Below are positions 56,394-64,000 of a DNA stretch of 64,000 bases, piece after piece. This DNA is from Xanthomonas bromi (GTDB taxonomy: Bacteria > Pseudomonadota > Gammaproteobacteria > Xanthomonadales > Xanthomonadaceae), in the NCBI RefSeq assembly GCF_900092025.1, contig NZ_FLTX01000035.1, positions 1 to 64,000 on the forward strand. The letters are read 5' to 3'. The position numbers and the translations under genes are program-made. The notes beneath the pieces were generated by a model. The model did not search any database. It saw only the letters and a list, made by a program, of their open reading frames with translations, and was not told the origin of the DNA. How positions within the stretch are numbered: position 1 is the first letter of the stretch; every line of letters begins with the position of its first letter.

Positions 56394-57608
56394 ATGCACC
56401 GTCGTCATTTTCTACGCAGCGCCGGTGTTGCGCTGGCGGCCGCTTCCACTGCGAGCTGGGCGGCAACCGACAAGGCACTGACCCTCCCGCCGGCAGCGCT
56501 ACCGGCGACGCCGCCGGGTGGTCTGCCGGCGACGTTCGCGGCGACCCCACCCTTGGCACCGATGCGTGCCTCGATCGATCGCATCATCGCCATCAACGGG
56601 TGCACGCGTCCATTCCGTGCGCAGGGGCCACGGATCGAAGCCGAGCGCATCGGGCGCAAAACGGTGGTGCATAACTACGGGCATGGCGGGAGCGGATGGT
56701 CGTTATCGTGGGGCGCGGCCGAACAAGCATTGCGGCTGGCGCGTGCGGCAGATCCCGCTGCGCGCGAGTTGGCGGTGATCGGCTGCGGGGCGATCGGCTT
56801 GACCACCGCGCTGGTCGCGCAGCGCGCCGGCTTGCGCGTGTGCATCTATGCGCGCGAGCGCCTGCCGGATGTGCGCTCGTTCTATGCCACCGGCGTGTGG
56901 TCGCCGGATTCGCGCGTGTGCACCAGCCAATACGCCACCGCCGACTTCAAGACGCGCTGGGAAGAAATGGCGCGCACGTCGTTTCGCCGCTACCAGACCT
57001 TGCTGGGCCTGCCCGGCGAGCCGATCGAGTGGCGCGATGGCTACGTGCTCTCGGATGTGCCGTTCGATCACCCGCTCGCCTCTGCCGAAGCGCATGAGCC
57101 GGACTATCCGCCGCTGGAGCGCCAACTGATCGACGATCTCGGCCCTCGCTCGCAACCGGTAGCGGCCGGCAGTCATCCGTTTCCGGTGCCGTTCGTGCGC
57201 CGCTATAGCCAGCTCACCTTCAATCTGAGCACCTATGCGCGGTTGTTGATGGAGGACTTTCTGCAGGCAGGCGGCGCGCTCTACACGCGCGAGTTCGAGC
57301 ACCCGCGCCAGTTCGGCGACCTGCGCGAGAAAATCCTGGTCAATGCCACCGGTTACGGTGCGCGTGCGCTGCTGGGCGACGACAGCGTGATCCCGGTACG
57401 CGGGCAGACCGCACGCCTGATCCCGCAACCGGAAGTCACCTATGGCCTGATCTGGCGCGGCCACAACCTCAACGTGGTGCCGCGACGCGACGGGCTGTTG
57501 GTGCAGTCGCAAGGTGTCCACGACTTCAATAATGCAGATGCCACGCCCGATCGCGCAGCATCGGAAGCGGCGGTACGCGAGCTGGCGCGATTGTTCGCGG
57601 CAACCTGA
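56394..57608 (+). CDS. Tat-exported FAD-dependent D-amino acid oxidase-like protein
   Basis: A 404-residue protein with a twin-arginine signal (MHRRHFLRSAGVALAAAST), so the folded, FAD-loaded enzyme is probably exported to the periplasm. The FAD site is AVIGCGAIGLTTALVAQRAG, after a non-conserved N-terminal part of about 120 residues. VNATGYGARALLG and the C-terminal LLVQSQGVHDFNNADATPDR are family-like. It should oxidise D-amino acids (or related substrates) with O2 or quinones. It differs from DadA in the window in fold order and location. It is divergent from the LytS/LytTR pair. Confidence 0.84.
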   Translation: MHRRHFLRSAGVALAAASTASWAATDKALTLPPAALPATPPGGLPATFAATPPLAPMRASIDRIIAINGCTRPFRAQGPRIEAERIGRKTVVHNYGHGGSGWSLSWGAAEQALRLARAADPAARELAVIGCGAIGLTTALVAQRAGLRVCIYARERLPDVRSFYATGVWSPDSRVCTSQYATADFKTRWEEMARTSFRRYQTLLGLPGEPIEWRDGYVLSDVPFDHPLASAEAHEPDYPPLERQLIDDLGPRSQPVAAGSHPFPVPFVRRYSQLTFNLSTYARLLMEDFLQAGGALYTREFEHPRQFGDLREKILVNATGYGARALLGDDSVIPVRGQTARLIPQPEVTYGLIWRGHNLNVVPRRDGLLVQSQGVHDFNNADATPDRAASEAAVRELARLFAAT

Positions 57609-57787
57609 GCCGTTCGCACGCGTTGATGGCATGCGTGCGGATGACAGACTGGGCGCGCTTTTAGACACGTCCAGTGACATCTACAAGACCCCGCCTTTCA
57701 TAGGGCCGCAGCGACCGAGCCGACACCTGCGCTTGCACCATTCTCGAAACGTCAGTCGATGGCGGCGGCGAGGCTGCGATGGCCACG

Positions 57788-57982
57788 CTAGTGGTCCGTA
57801 AGCGACGCCTGCAATGCAGTGGCCAACGCGGCATCGCCGCTGATCAGTTCATCCCAGCACAAGGTCAGGCCCTTGCGCTTGCCTTTCTCGACCAATCTCA
57901 AACCCTGCGGATCGATGGTCAGGGTATATGCCTGCTCGCCGATCTGTAGTTCGCGGCGTAATGGTTTTTCCAGTGGCGTCAT
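57788..57982 (-). CDS. Small conserved protein, unknown
   Basis: A 64-residue protein from the ATG at 57982 (MTPLEKPLRREL). It has beta-hairpin-like segments LQIGEQAYTLTIDPQGLRLVEKGKR and LTLCWDELISGD, with a small helix at the end. I recognise no family. The longer upstream frame reads as chance sequence. It stands alone, divergent from the YciF-like gene. Confidence 0.6.
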   Translation of the reverse strand: MTPLEKPLRRELQIGEQAYTLTIDPQGLRLVEKGKRKGLTLCWDELISGDAALATALQASLTDH

Positions 57983-58458
57983 CACATACGTCTTGCAGAA
58001 AGTTCCAATCAGCGTTGTAACCCATCGACATGGCTCGGTGCACGATGCAGAAGCGACCACATCCCATCCTGCAGACGCGATCGTTGTCGTGCATGAGCCA
58101 CCTGGGCTTACCTTCATCGCGCAGGCAGCGAGCGCGGCCTGCACCACAGCACAGGTCGCCATCGCATCGGGCTCACCGTTTCCACCAATCCCGCTAACAC
58201 TCGCAAGGCTAGCGTAGCGACCACGCGGTACGGCAGTGCAATCGAAGCGATGCCGTCGGTGCATTTCAACGAACGCCAGGTGATGTGTTCACACCACTGC
58301 TCTGCAGTCGAGTGACACGCACCTCGCATTTGCAAGTTCATCGCGCGTAATGCGTTGGCACGCCTGTTCGCAGGCAGGCAACGCGACGTCGTCAAGGTAC
58401 CGCCACCGACATTGCGAACCGCTGCAACCCACTCTCGGACCAACCCCAAGGAGCCAAC
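57983..58458. other. Divergent intergenic region, stress promoters expected
   Basis: About 476 bases between the small protein and the YciF-like gene. It must hold their promoters, but I see no clear motif and no gene. Confidence 0.45.
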
Positions 58459-58965
58459 ATGGCGATCAAGACTGTCGAAGAACTTTTCATCCACGAGCTG
58501 TCGGACATCTACAGTGCCGAGAAGCAGCTGACCAAGTCGCTGCCGCGCCTCGCGCGTGCAGCCACCGAGCCGAAACTGAAGCAAGCCTTTGAAACTCACC
58601 TGGAAGAAACCCAAGGTCAGATCGAGCGGATCGACCAGGTTGTCGACGTGCTAGGCATCAAGCTCAAGCGCATCAAGTGTGCAGCGATGGAAGGCCTGGT
58701 GGAGGAAAGCCGCGAGGTCATCGATGAGATCGAAGCCGGCCCGGTACGCGATGCCGCACTGATCGGCGGCGCACAAAAGGTGGAGCATTACGAAATCGCT
58801 TCGTACGGCACCATTGCGGCCATGGCCAAGCAACTCGGCTATGCCGATGCATTGCCGCTCCTGCTTGCGACGCTGGAAGAAGAAAAAGCCACCGACGAAA
58901 AGCTGACCCTGCTCGCCGAACAAGGCGGTAATGCCAAGGCGTCCACGGTCAGCAAGGCCGCCTGA
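58459..58965 (+). CDS. Ferritin-like DUF892 (YciF) family protein
   Basis: A 168-residue four-helix protein that fits YciF/DUF892: VEELFIHELSDIYSAEKQLTKSLPRLA at the start, LEETQGQIERIDQVVDVLG, and later AQKVEHYEIASYGTIAAMAKQLG. Conserved Glu and His residues may bind a di-iron site. Members are induced by stress and desiccation. The start is the ATG at 58459 with AAGGAG upstream. It is followed by a manganese catalase gene after a hairpin, a combination common in general stress loci. Confidence 0.93.
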   Translation: MAIKTVEELFIHELSDIYSAEKQLTKSLPRLARAATEPKLKQAFETHLEETQGQIERIDQVVDVLGIKLKRIKCAAMEGLVEESREVIDEIEAGPVRDAALIGGAQKVEHYEIASYGTIAAMAKQLGYADALPLLLATLEEEKATDEKLTLLAEQGGNAKASTVSKAA

Positions 58966-58973
58966 GTCACCGC

Positions 58974-58997
58974 GCAGGGCGACACTCGCCGCCCTGC
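58974..58997 (+). terminator. Hairpin between the YciF-like and catalase genes
   Basis: GCAGGGCG, loop, CGCCCTGC: a perfect 8-bp GC-rich stem 9 bases after the stop, with no T-run. It may attenuate or separate the two units. Confidence 0.4.
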
Positions 58998-59086
58998 CTC
59001 GCCTGCACCCCAAATAGCCAGCCCCACGTCTCTGCACGCTCCCTGAGCAGTTGTCGTTGCCGGGCGCCAGCCATGGAGCACCCCCT

Positions 59087-59986
59087 ATGTTCATGCACAA
59101 CAAGCGTTTGATGTACACCGTCCGCGTCGCCCAACCCAATCCGGATCTGGCGACGTTGATGCTGGAACAGTTTGGCGGACCGCAGGGCGAACTCGCCGCT
59201 GCGATGCGTTATTTCACCCAGGCGTTGGGTGAAAACGATCCGGGCCGCAAGGATCTGCTGTTCGACATCGCCACCGAAGAGCTCAGCCATCTGGAGATCA
59301 TTGGTTCGATCATCGCCATGCTCAACAAGGGGCCGAAGGCGGTGCTCTCCGAAGGTATGGAAGAGGCCATGGAGATGCGCACCATGACCCAGAACAGCAC
59401 CAGCCATACGCAGCAGATTCTCTATGGCGGCGGCCCGGCCTTGGTGAATTCCAGCGGCGTGCCGTGGACGTCTGCGTACGTCGACAGCATCGGCTGCCCA
59501 ACTGCCGACATGCGCTCCAATATTGCCGCCGAAGCGCGTGCAAAGCTGGTCTATGAGCGCCTGATCAATGTCACCGACGATCCGGGCATCGTGGATGCGC
59601 TGCGCTTCTTGATGACGCGCGAGGTGGCGCATCAGAAGTCGTTCGAAAAGGCGCTTTACGCGATCGAGCCGAACTTCCCCCCGGGCAAGCTGCCGGGCGA
59701 CCCGCGTTTCACCGACACGTACTACAACACCTCGCAAGGCGAAGGCGACATGATCGGCCCATGGAATGTCGGCGAGCAATGGGACGTGGTGACGGACCGC
59801 GAGTCGCAGGCCGCAGTGGATGGAGGCGATGGCTCGGCCACGGTGGCACTGGATGCCACGCAGACCGCGGCGCTGAATGCCATGTCCGAGCGCCTGCTCT
59901 CCAATCCGGAGCTGGACCGCGTCACGGGTGCCGACCTGGGCGCCGGCCCCGGTGCTGGCTCCACCACCGGCGATATCCAACGGTAA
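59087..59986 (+). CDS. Manganese catalase
   Basis: A 299-residue non-heme catalase that disproportionates hydrogen peroxide. The di-Mn ligand regions are visible: QGELAAAMRYFTQALG near residue 35, EELSHLEIIGSIIAML near 70 and a later REVAHQKSFEKAL with its Glu and His. A Gly/Asp-rich tail with TTGDIQR ends the protein. I chose MFMHNKRL at 59087. An in-frame ATG at 59051 adds residues with no family match. It follows the YciF-like gene and shares its likely stress role. Confidence 0.94.
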   Translation: MFMHNKRLMYTVRVAQPNPDLATLMLEQFGGPQGELAAAMRYFTQALGENDPGRKDLLFDIATEELSHLEIIGSIIAMLNKGPKAVLSEGMEEAMEMRTMTQNSTSHTQQILYGGGPALVNSSGVPWTSAYVDSIGCPTADMRSNIAAEARAKLVYERLINVTDDPGIVDALRFLMTREVAHQKSFEKALYAIEPNFPPGKLPGDPRFTDTYYNTSQGEGDMIGPWNVGEQWDVVTDRESQAAVDGGDGSATVALDATQTAALNAMSERLLSNPELDRVTGADLGAGPGAGSTTGDIQR

Positions 59987-60562
59987 ACCCGATGGGCGCC
60001 CGCGCTCATCACCAGCCCGGGGCGATCACACTCCGGGCTTTTTCATTGCATTGCGCAGGAGCTGGTAGGAACGAAAAATCCGGATGCGGTAGGCACGACG
60101 AAGGTTGATCCGCCTGGCAAGGGCGTGCACTGCAATAGCTGGGTGCAGCTTGGGTTTCGGCGGAAGCGCTACGAGGACCGGCAGGTCGCAGGATATGCAT
60201 GATTGCGTAATCCTTTCTGTGAGCTGTGCGCATGCATGCCGTGCGGTCTTTGCATCTGCACCAGAAGCTGCTGCAGCACGCGCCCACTGCAAGCAAATGC
60301 AGAAAGGCGTGTTTTCATGCGTAGCGCATCGCGTTGGCTGCTGCGTCGATGGTCGCTTCCGCCTTCATCGGCGCAAGGCAGCCTGCATCCGCCCAATCAC
60401 GCTCATCGCGGATTCCGCCGCCATACTTTTCTGCATCCATCACGCTGCTTCAGCACAGCATCCGCGCCTCATGCGTTTCGACCGTTCACCGGACTGACCG
60501 GCAACTGGATCCCGCGTTCCAGCCGCGTGTCGCTGGGTTCGTCGCCAGACCAGGCCGGCCAA
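59987..60562. other. Intergenic stretch with catalase terminator
   Basis: About 576 bases between the catalase and the 81-residue protein gene. Only the terminator at 60014-60044 is supported. Open frames on both strands look like chance. Confidence 0.5.
60014..60044 (+). terminator. Rho-independent terminator of the catalase gene
   Basis: AGCCCGGGG pairs with CTCCGGGCT (one G-T) around a short loop and is followed by TTTTTC. It lies about 28 bases after the stop codon. Confidence 0.85.
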
Positions 60563-60808
60563 TCAATGATCGGTAGTTGCGCCAGGCGCGGTTTCGCCGC
60601 CATGTTCGCCGGCCTGCTGCAGGGCGCGCTCTTCTTCGCCAAGCTGATTGAGCAGCTCGACTGCGGACTGATGGGCGGTGCGCAGCGTTTCCAGCGGCTT
60701 GTTGGACGTTTCGTTGCGCAATGCGTACAACGCAAAGCCCATCACGTTGAGACGGTTGCGCAACTGGTGCAGCAGCGCGCGCCGCTGCCCGTGCGGTGCG
60801 TCAGTCAC
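60563..60808 (-). CDS. Small protein with histidine-kinase H-box-like hairpin
   Basis: An 81-residue protein from a GTG start at 60808, which overlaps the TGA of the upstream sigma-54 regulator (GTGA). It begins with RRALLHQLRNRLNVMGFALYAL, which closely resembles the HisKA H-box helix with His14 at the phospho-acceptor position. A second helix follows (LRTAHQSAVELLNQLGEEER). There is no ATPase domain. The pattern fits a dimerising phosphotransfer hairpin on its own. Function as an HPt or phosphatase-like partner of the regulator is inference. Confidence 0.65.
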   Translation of the reverse strand: MTDAPHGQRRALLHQLRNRLNVMGFALYALRNETSNKPLETLRTAHQSAVELLNQLGEEERALQQAGEHGGETAPGATTDH

Positions 60809-62088
60809 TCCGCATCCTTGTCGCTGAGCCGGTTATGCAGGGTACGCACGCTGATGCCCAATTCGCGCGCTGCGGCCTTTTTGTTGAAGCGCGTGCGCGC
60901 CAATGCCGATTCGATCATCGCGTCCTCGGCCTGACGCATGGTCCAGCCGGCAGGAATCAGCAAGCCATCTTCGTCGGCCTGCGGCACGGTCTGCTCCACA
61001 TCCGGCGCGGTCAACAGATCTCCATCGGAGCGCAGATACAGATAATGGATAAACGAGCGCAGCTCGCGCACGTTGCCCGGCCAGGTGTGGTACGCCAGAT
61101 AGCGCAGCAGCGACTTGGTCGGCAATTTGCGCTTGCCATATTTGACGTTGAGCTCGTCGATCACGCGCAGCCCCAGCAGCCGCGCATCGCCGCGGCGCTC
61201 GCGCAACGGCGGCACCTGGATCGGATATTCGTTGAGACGGTAGAACAGGTCCTCGCGCAGCACTGCCTGCTCGCGCTGCACATGCTGATGGGTGGCCGCA
61301 ACCACGCGCGCATCCAGCGCAATTTCCTCGTTGCCGCCCACGCGCACGAAGCTGCGCGATTCGATCGCCCGCAGCAGATACACCTGCAGCCGCTTGGGCA
61401 TCTCGCCAATTTCGTCCAGGAACAGCGTGCCGCCGGCGGCCTGCTCCAGGAACCCGGCATGCCGCCGGTCGGCGCCGGTGAAGCTGCCGCGCTCGTGGCC
61501 GAACAACTGGCTGGCCAGCAACTCCTCCGGAATGGCGCCGCAGTTGACCGGCACGAAGCGGCCGCTGCGGCCGGACACGCGATGGATGGCGCGCGCAACC
61601 AGATCCTTGCCGGTGCCGGTTTCGCCGGTCACCAGTACATTCAAATCGGTCGGCGCCACGCGCACGATGTCCTTGCGCAGCATCACGATACTGTCGCTGG
61701 TGCCGACGATGCCCAGGTTGCCTTGTTGCGCGTCGCGCAGCCCGCCGAGCACACGCTCCAGACGTTCCGGCGCGAATGGCTTGGTCAAGAATTCGCTGAC
61801 CCCGAACTGCTGCGCACGGCCTTGAGTTTCACGCGCGTAATCACCCGACACCACGACGATCTGCGGGGTGTGATCCGGGGCGAGCCGTTCGATCAGATCG
61901 AAACCGCTACCGTCTGGCAGACCAACATCCACCACCAACAGATCGGGAAAGTTGCTGTCCAGCCAGCGGCTGGCCTCGCCAAGGGTGTGGATACCCTTGG
62001 CAAGGAAGCCGCTATCGGTGGCGAGTTCAACCACCTGATCGCAGAACTCCACGTCGTCGTCGATGATGGCGCAGGAAAGACGGTCCAT
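60805..62088 (-). CDS. Sigma-54-dependent response regulator (NtrC family)
   Basis: A 427-residue regulator. The receiver has D10-D12 and the acceptor D54 in LVVDVGLPDGSG, with Lys in FLTKPFAPERL. The AAA+ domain (about 140-370) has Walker A GETGTGKD, the sigma-54 contact loop as GSFTGA (a Ser variant of GAFTGA), Walker B GTLFLDEIGEMP and the RERRGD region. The C-terminal Fis-type helix-turn-helix is NKKAAARELGISVRTLHNRL. It activates sigma-54 promoters on phosphorylation. It overlaps the 81-residue protein gene by 4 bp. I chose the ATG at 62088. An upstream ATG would add about 26 residues. Confidence 0.93.
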   Translation of the reverse strand: MDRLSCAIIDDDVEFCDQVVELATDSGFLAKGIHTLGEASRWLDSNFPDLLVVDVGLPDGSGFDLIERLAPDHTPQIVVVSGDYARETQGRAQQFGVSEFLTKPFAPERLERVLGGLRDAQQGNLGIVGTSDSIVMLRKDIVRVAPTDLNVLVTGETGTGKDLVARAIHRVSGRSGRFVPVNCGAIPEELLASQLFGHERGSFTGADRRHAGFLEQAAGGTLFLDEIGEMPKRLQVYLLRAIESRSFVRVGGNEEIALDARVVAATHQHVQREQAVLREDLFYRLNEYPIQVPPLRERRGDARLLGLRVIDELNVKYGKRKLPTKSLLRYLAYHTWPGNVRELRSFIHYLYLRSDGDLLTAPDVEQTVPQADEDGLLIPAGWTMRQAEDAMIESALARTRFNKKAAARELGISVRTLHNRLSDKDAE

Positions 62089-62971
62089 GAGCGCTTCTGT
62101 CCGCAATGACTGATACATGTTCAGTTGAGAATTGTGACGGCCGCGCGAAATACGCTGATACGCCACATCGGAGTTGCCTGCTGCTGTCGCAATATGCGTC
62201 GGGTGCGGCGCTCTTCCCCAAGTCGAGCCCGCTCTGATTCACCGCTTGTGAGAGTACGCATGGAAGGGCTCGATTGCGCCAGTGCCAAGCGTCACGGTTC
62301 GGATCGGTCGCCGCTTCGGAAATGTCGAAACGCAAAGGAGTGCAAAGTTTGAAACGTCAGTCACGCCAGTCCAGGGGCGGATGCCGCGTTGATCGAGCGC
62401 TGGCTCAGCTCGCTTGGGTGCAGTGCCGCAGGATATCAGCCGTGGCTCATCTAAGCCGACGTTGCGATGGCGCCGCATGAATCCGTCAGAAAACCGCGTC
62501 GGGCCAGCCTGGTTATCACACATTCGAAGGCAGGGTTCGCCTGACTGGAATGCACTGTTGCGCACGATTCGGTAAGTCGCTCGCTCCGCGCATGCTGCAC
62601 GCATGCCTGTCGCAGTGCGCTGGATGCGCCGCAGCGCGATCGTCAACCGATACTGCAAAGCACGCATGCGCGCGCGGTACCGTTGCCAGCTCCGCTTGCC
62701 GTCGCCTCGCTAGCGCCAGACGCTCGCTCCTTCGTCGCAGGTCGTCCCGATGGCGGGCGCTGTGGTAGTGCAGCCACTGATGCTCGACCATCCGATGTGG
62801 TCGCACCGTGTTCCGCGGCATGATCGCTGCCCACGTGAGCTATCGCCATTCCTGCTGAGCGCCGATGCATTCCTTCACACAAGTGCGGAATGCAGCGCGA
62901 ACCGACACGCAAGCCGCTGACATGGACAACGCCGGCATCTGCGAGCGCTGTCATGATGCTGCTCATCTAAA
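62089..62971. other. Long intergenic stretch, no gene supported
   Basis: About 883 bases between the sigma-54 regulator and the small charged protein gene. Open frames of 100-140 codons occur, but none has a recognisable product, a good ribosome binding site or a family match. The region may hold a decayed gene or regulatory DNA, but I see no clear hairpin. Confidence 0.5.
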
Positions 62972-63157
62972 TCAGCGTTTCTCCGATCCATCCGGCCGTT
63001 CGTAGTCGTGCTCGGGATCGGCCTTGTTCACGTCACGATCCTCGTCGGGCATGTCGTGGACCTTCCATTCGGCATCCTCGTTGCGATGCTCCTGCGGCGT
63101 GAACGGCTTTTTCTGATCGTCCTGCGGACCCCACGGCTTCTTCGGTTCGCTACCCAT
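62972..63157 (-). CDS. Small highly charged protein, unknown
   Basis: A 61-residue hydrophilic protein from the ATG at 63157, with AGGAGAAG 4 to 11 bases upstream. The sequence is almost all charged and Pro residues (KKPWGPQDDQKKPFTPQEH, DEDRDVNKADPEHDYERP), so it is probably disordered. This look is shared by several stress-induced Xanthomonas proteins of similar size. The function is unknown. Confidence 0.68.
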   Translation of the reverse strand: MGSEPKKPWGPQDDQKKPFTPQEHRNEDAEWKVHDMPDEDRDVNKADPEHDYERPDGSEKR

Positions 63158-63323
63158 GCTCTTCTCCTGCGTGTCGTGAGCACACGCTAGGTGTGCACGC
63201 ATTGCAATGTGGTGAACGCAGCCGAGGGCGGCGTGAAAGTGCGGGTGTGGTGATGCACGACGACGTGATGGCACATGCATCGATATGTCAGGCTGGCAGC
63301 CGCGCGACAGGTCGCTCGCCGCG

Positions 63324-63965
63324 CTACGCGCCGGTCTGCGAATGCGGCGCTTCTACCGGCTTGGACTGCGGCGAATCCTTTTGCCGTAGCCAGATGGTCA
63401 ACACCACCAGCGAGAACACCGCCAGGAATTCGCTCTGCCAGTTCTGCATCGATTCGAACCAGAACGATGCGCTGGTGAAGTGCTCAAGCAGCGTGATCGG
63501 TGGCACTCCCTTCTGCGCACGCTCCAGCACCTCCAGCCGCCAGCTACCGATCAGATGCAGCGCGAAGCTCATCAGGAACAACGCCCCGAACGCGATCGCC
63601 AGCGAGTGCTCGTACAGGCGTCGCCACACCCCGCCGGCAAGTACCGGCCAAGGTGTGGGTCCGGGTTTGATGCCGGTGGTTTCTTCGGCGGGATCCAGCG
63701 GGCGCGATTCAGCCGAGCCCACCTGGCGCAACTTCACGGTCAGCAGGACATACATGCCCATCTGCAGAAATTCGCTCTCCCAATTCTCGAACAAGGCAGA
63801 CATGAAATGCGGGCTGCTCAGATATGCACACAGGAGCAGCGTAGGCTGCCCCTGTTCGCGCAACTCGTCGTTGTAGGTGTGCAGCCCGGCGTAGATCTGG
63901 CCGGCAATGAAGAGCACGGTCAGCGCAAGCAGACACAACGACAGTCCATTCCGACGCAAGAACAT
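63324..63965 (-). CDS. DUF6766 family membrane protein
   Basis: A 213-residue protein with about four hydrophobic segments: LCLLALTVLFIAGQIYAGL, FMSALFENWESEFLQMGMYVLL, AFGALFLMSFALHLIGSW and EFLAVFSLVVLTIWLRQ. I recognise the family as DUF6766, with the repeated ENWESEFLQM and QNWQSEFLAV segments in the two halves that suggest an internal duplication. No function is known to me. The ATG at 63965 gives a normal start. Confidence 0.82.
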   Translation of the reverse strand: MFLRRNGLSLCLLALTVLFIAGQIYAGLHTYNDELREQGQPTLLLCAYLSSPHFMSALFENWESEFLQMGMYVLLTVKLRQVGSAESRPLDPAEETTGIKPGPTPWPVLAGGVWRRLYEHSLAIAFGALFLMSFALHLIGSWRLEVLERAQKGVPPITLLEHFTSASFWFESMQNWQSEFLAVFSLVVLTIWLRQKDSPQSKPVEAPHSQTGA

Positions 63966-64000
63966 GGATGACCTCCTGACGATACGCGCAGTATCGGGCG

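Noticed and set aside
60105-60497. Plus-strand open frame between the catalase terminator and the small protein gene
   Set aside because: It has no recognisable motif, and it lies after a strong terminator without a visible promoter.
62239-62667. Minus-strand open frame of about 140 codons in the long intergenic stretch
   Set aside because: No ribosome binding site, domain or neighbour supports it. Frames of this length arise by chance at this GC content.

Overview
The window looks like a stretch of chromosome from a high-GC gammaproteobacterium of the genus Xanthomonas or a close relative. The evidence is the uniformly high GC content with strong third-position GC bias, several families I associate with Xanthomonadaceae (the DUF3247 Sm-like protein, DUF3297, DUF1415), a YadA-type adhesin next to secreted proteases, and a heavy load of two-component systems. 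I cannot fix the species. I see no prophage, plasmid, insertion sequence, rRNA, tRNA or CRISPR array, so this is mostly core chromosome with a few decayed genes.

Layout. 1-4.2 kb: the 3' part of a hybrid histidine kinase, an overlapping alpha/beta hydrolase, a DUF1415 protein and a short-chain dehydrogenase broken by one in-frame TGA. 4.4-6.9 kb (minus): a tight three-gene operon of RsmC-like rRNA methyltransferase, RsuA-type pseudouridine synthase and HAD phosphatase, joined by 4-bp overlaps. 7-13.5 kb: small conserved proteins, a PQQ-type sugar dehydrogenase lipoprotein, the DUF3247 protein, a PAS-PAS hybrid kinase and a DUF3016 protein. 13.7-16.8 kb: the D-alanine/alanine catabolic locus (dadA and alanine racemase, with a divergent Lrp-type regulator). 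16.9-22 kb: an exported small protein, MsrB, an MliC-like lipoprotein, the flagellar stator genes motA-motB, and two small proteins. 22-31 kb: a response regulator and histidine kinase placed tail to tail, then a trimeric autotransporter adhesin, an S8 protease and an S53 protease with a frameshift. This is a surface and secreted cluster.

31-38 kb: small proteins, an ABC-2 exporter, a CPA1 Na+/H+ antiporter, an exported unknown and a fasciclin protein. 38.5-41.5 kb (minus): a UdgX-type uracil-DNA glycosylase fused to an N-terminal DUF4130-like domain, downstream of its usual partner, a radical SAM protein. This is the most intriguing pair here. 41.8-46 kb: a DODA dioxygenase and DoxX with a divergent LysR regulator, a WrbA-like flavoprotein and an aldo/keto reductase. 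46-54 kb: a glycosyltransferase, an M13 metallopeptidase, an MpaB/DUF2236 protein, a two-TM unknown and an APC permease. 53.4-57.6 kb: a small lipoprotein, a LytS/LytTR-type two-component pair and a Tat-exported D-amino-acid oxidase-like protein. 57.8-64 kb: a YciF-like ferritin-fold protein and manganese catalase (stress pair), then a sigma-54 response regulator coupled to an 81-residue protein that resembles only the His-bearing helical hairpin of a kinase, a small charged protein and a DUF6766 membrane protein.

Several intergenic regions hold clear structure: a perfect 19-bp inverted repeat, two related REP-like repeats, a 7-bp tandem repeat, a 20-bp imperfect tandem duplication and a set of strong hairpins after genes.
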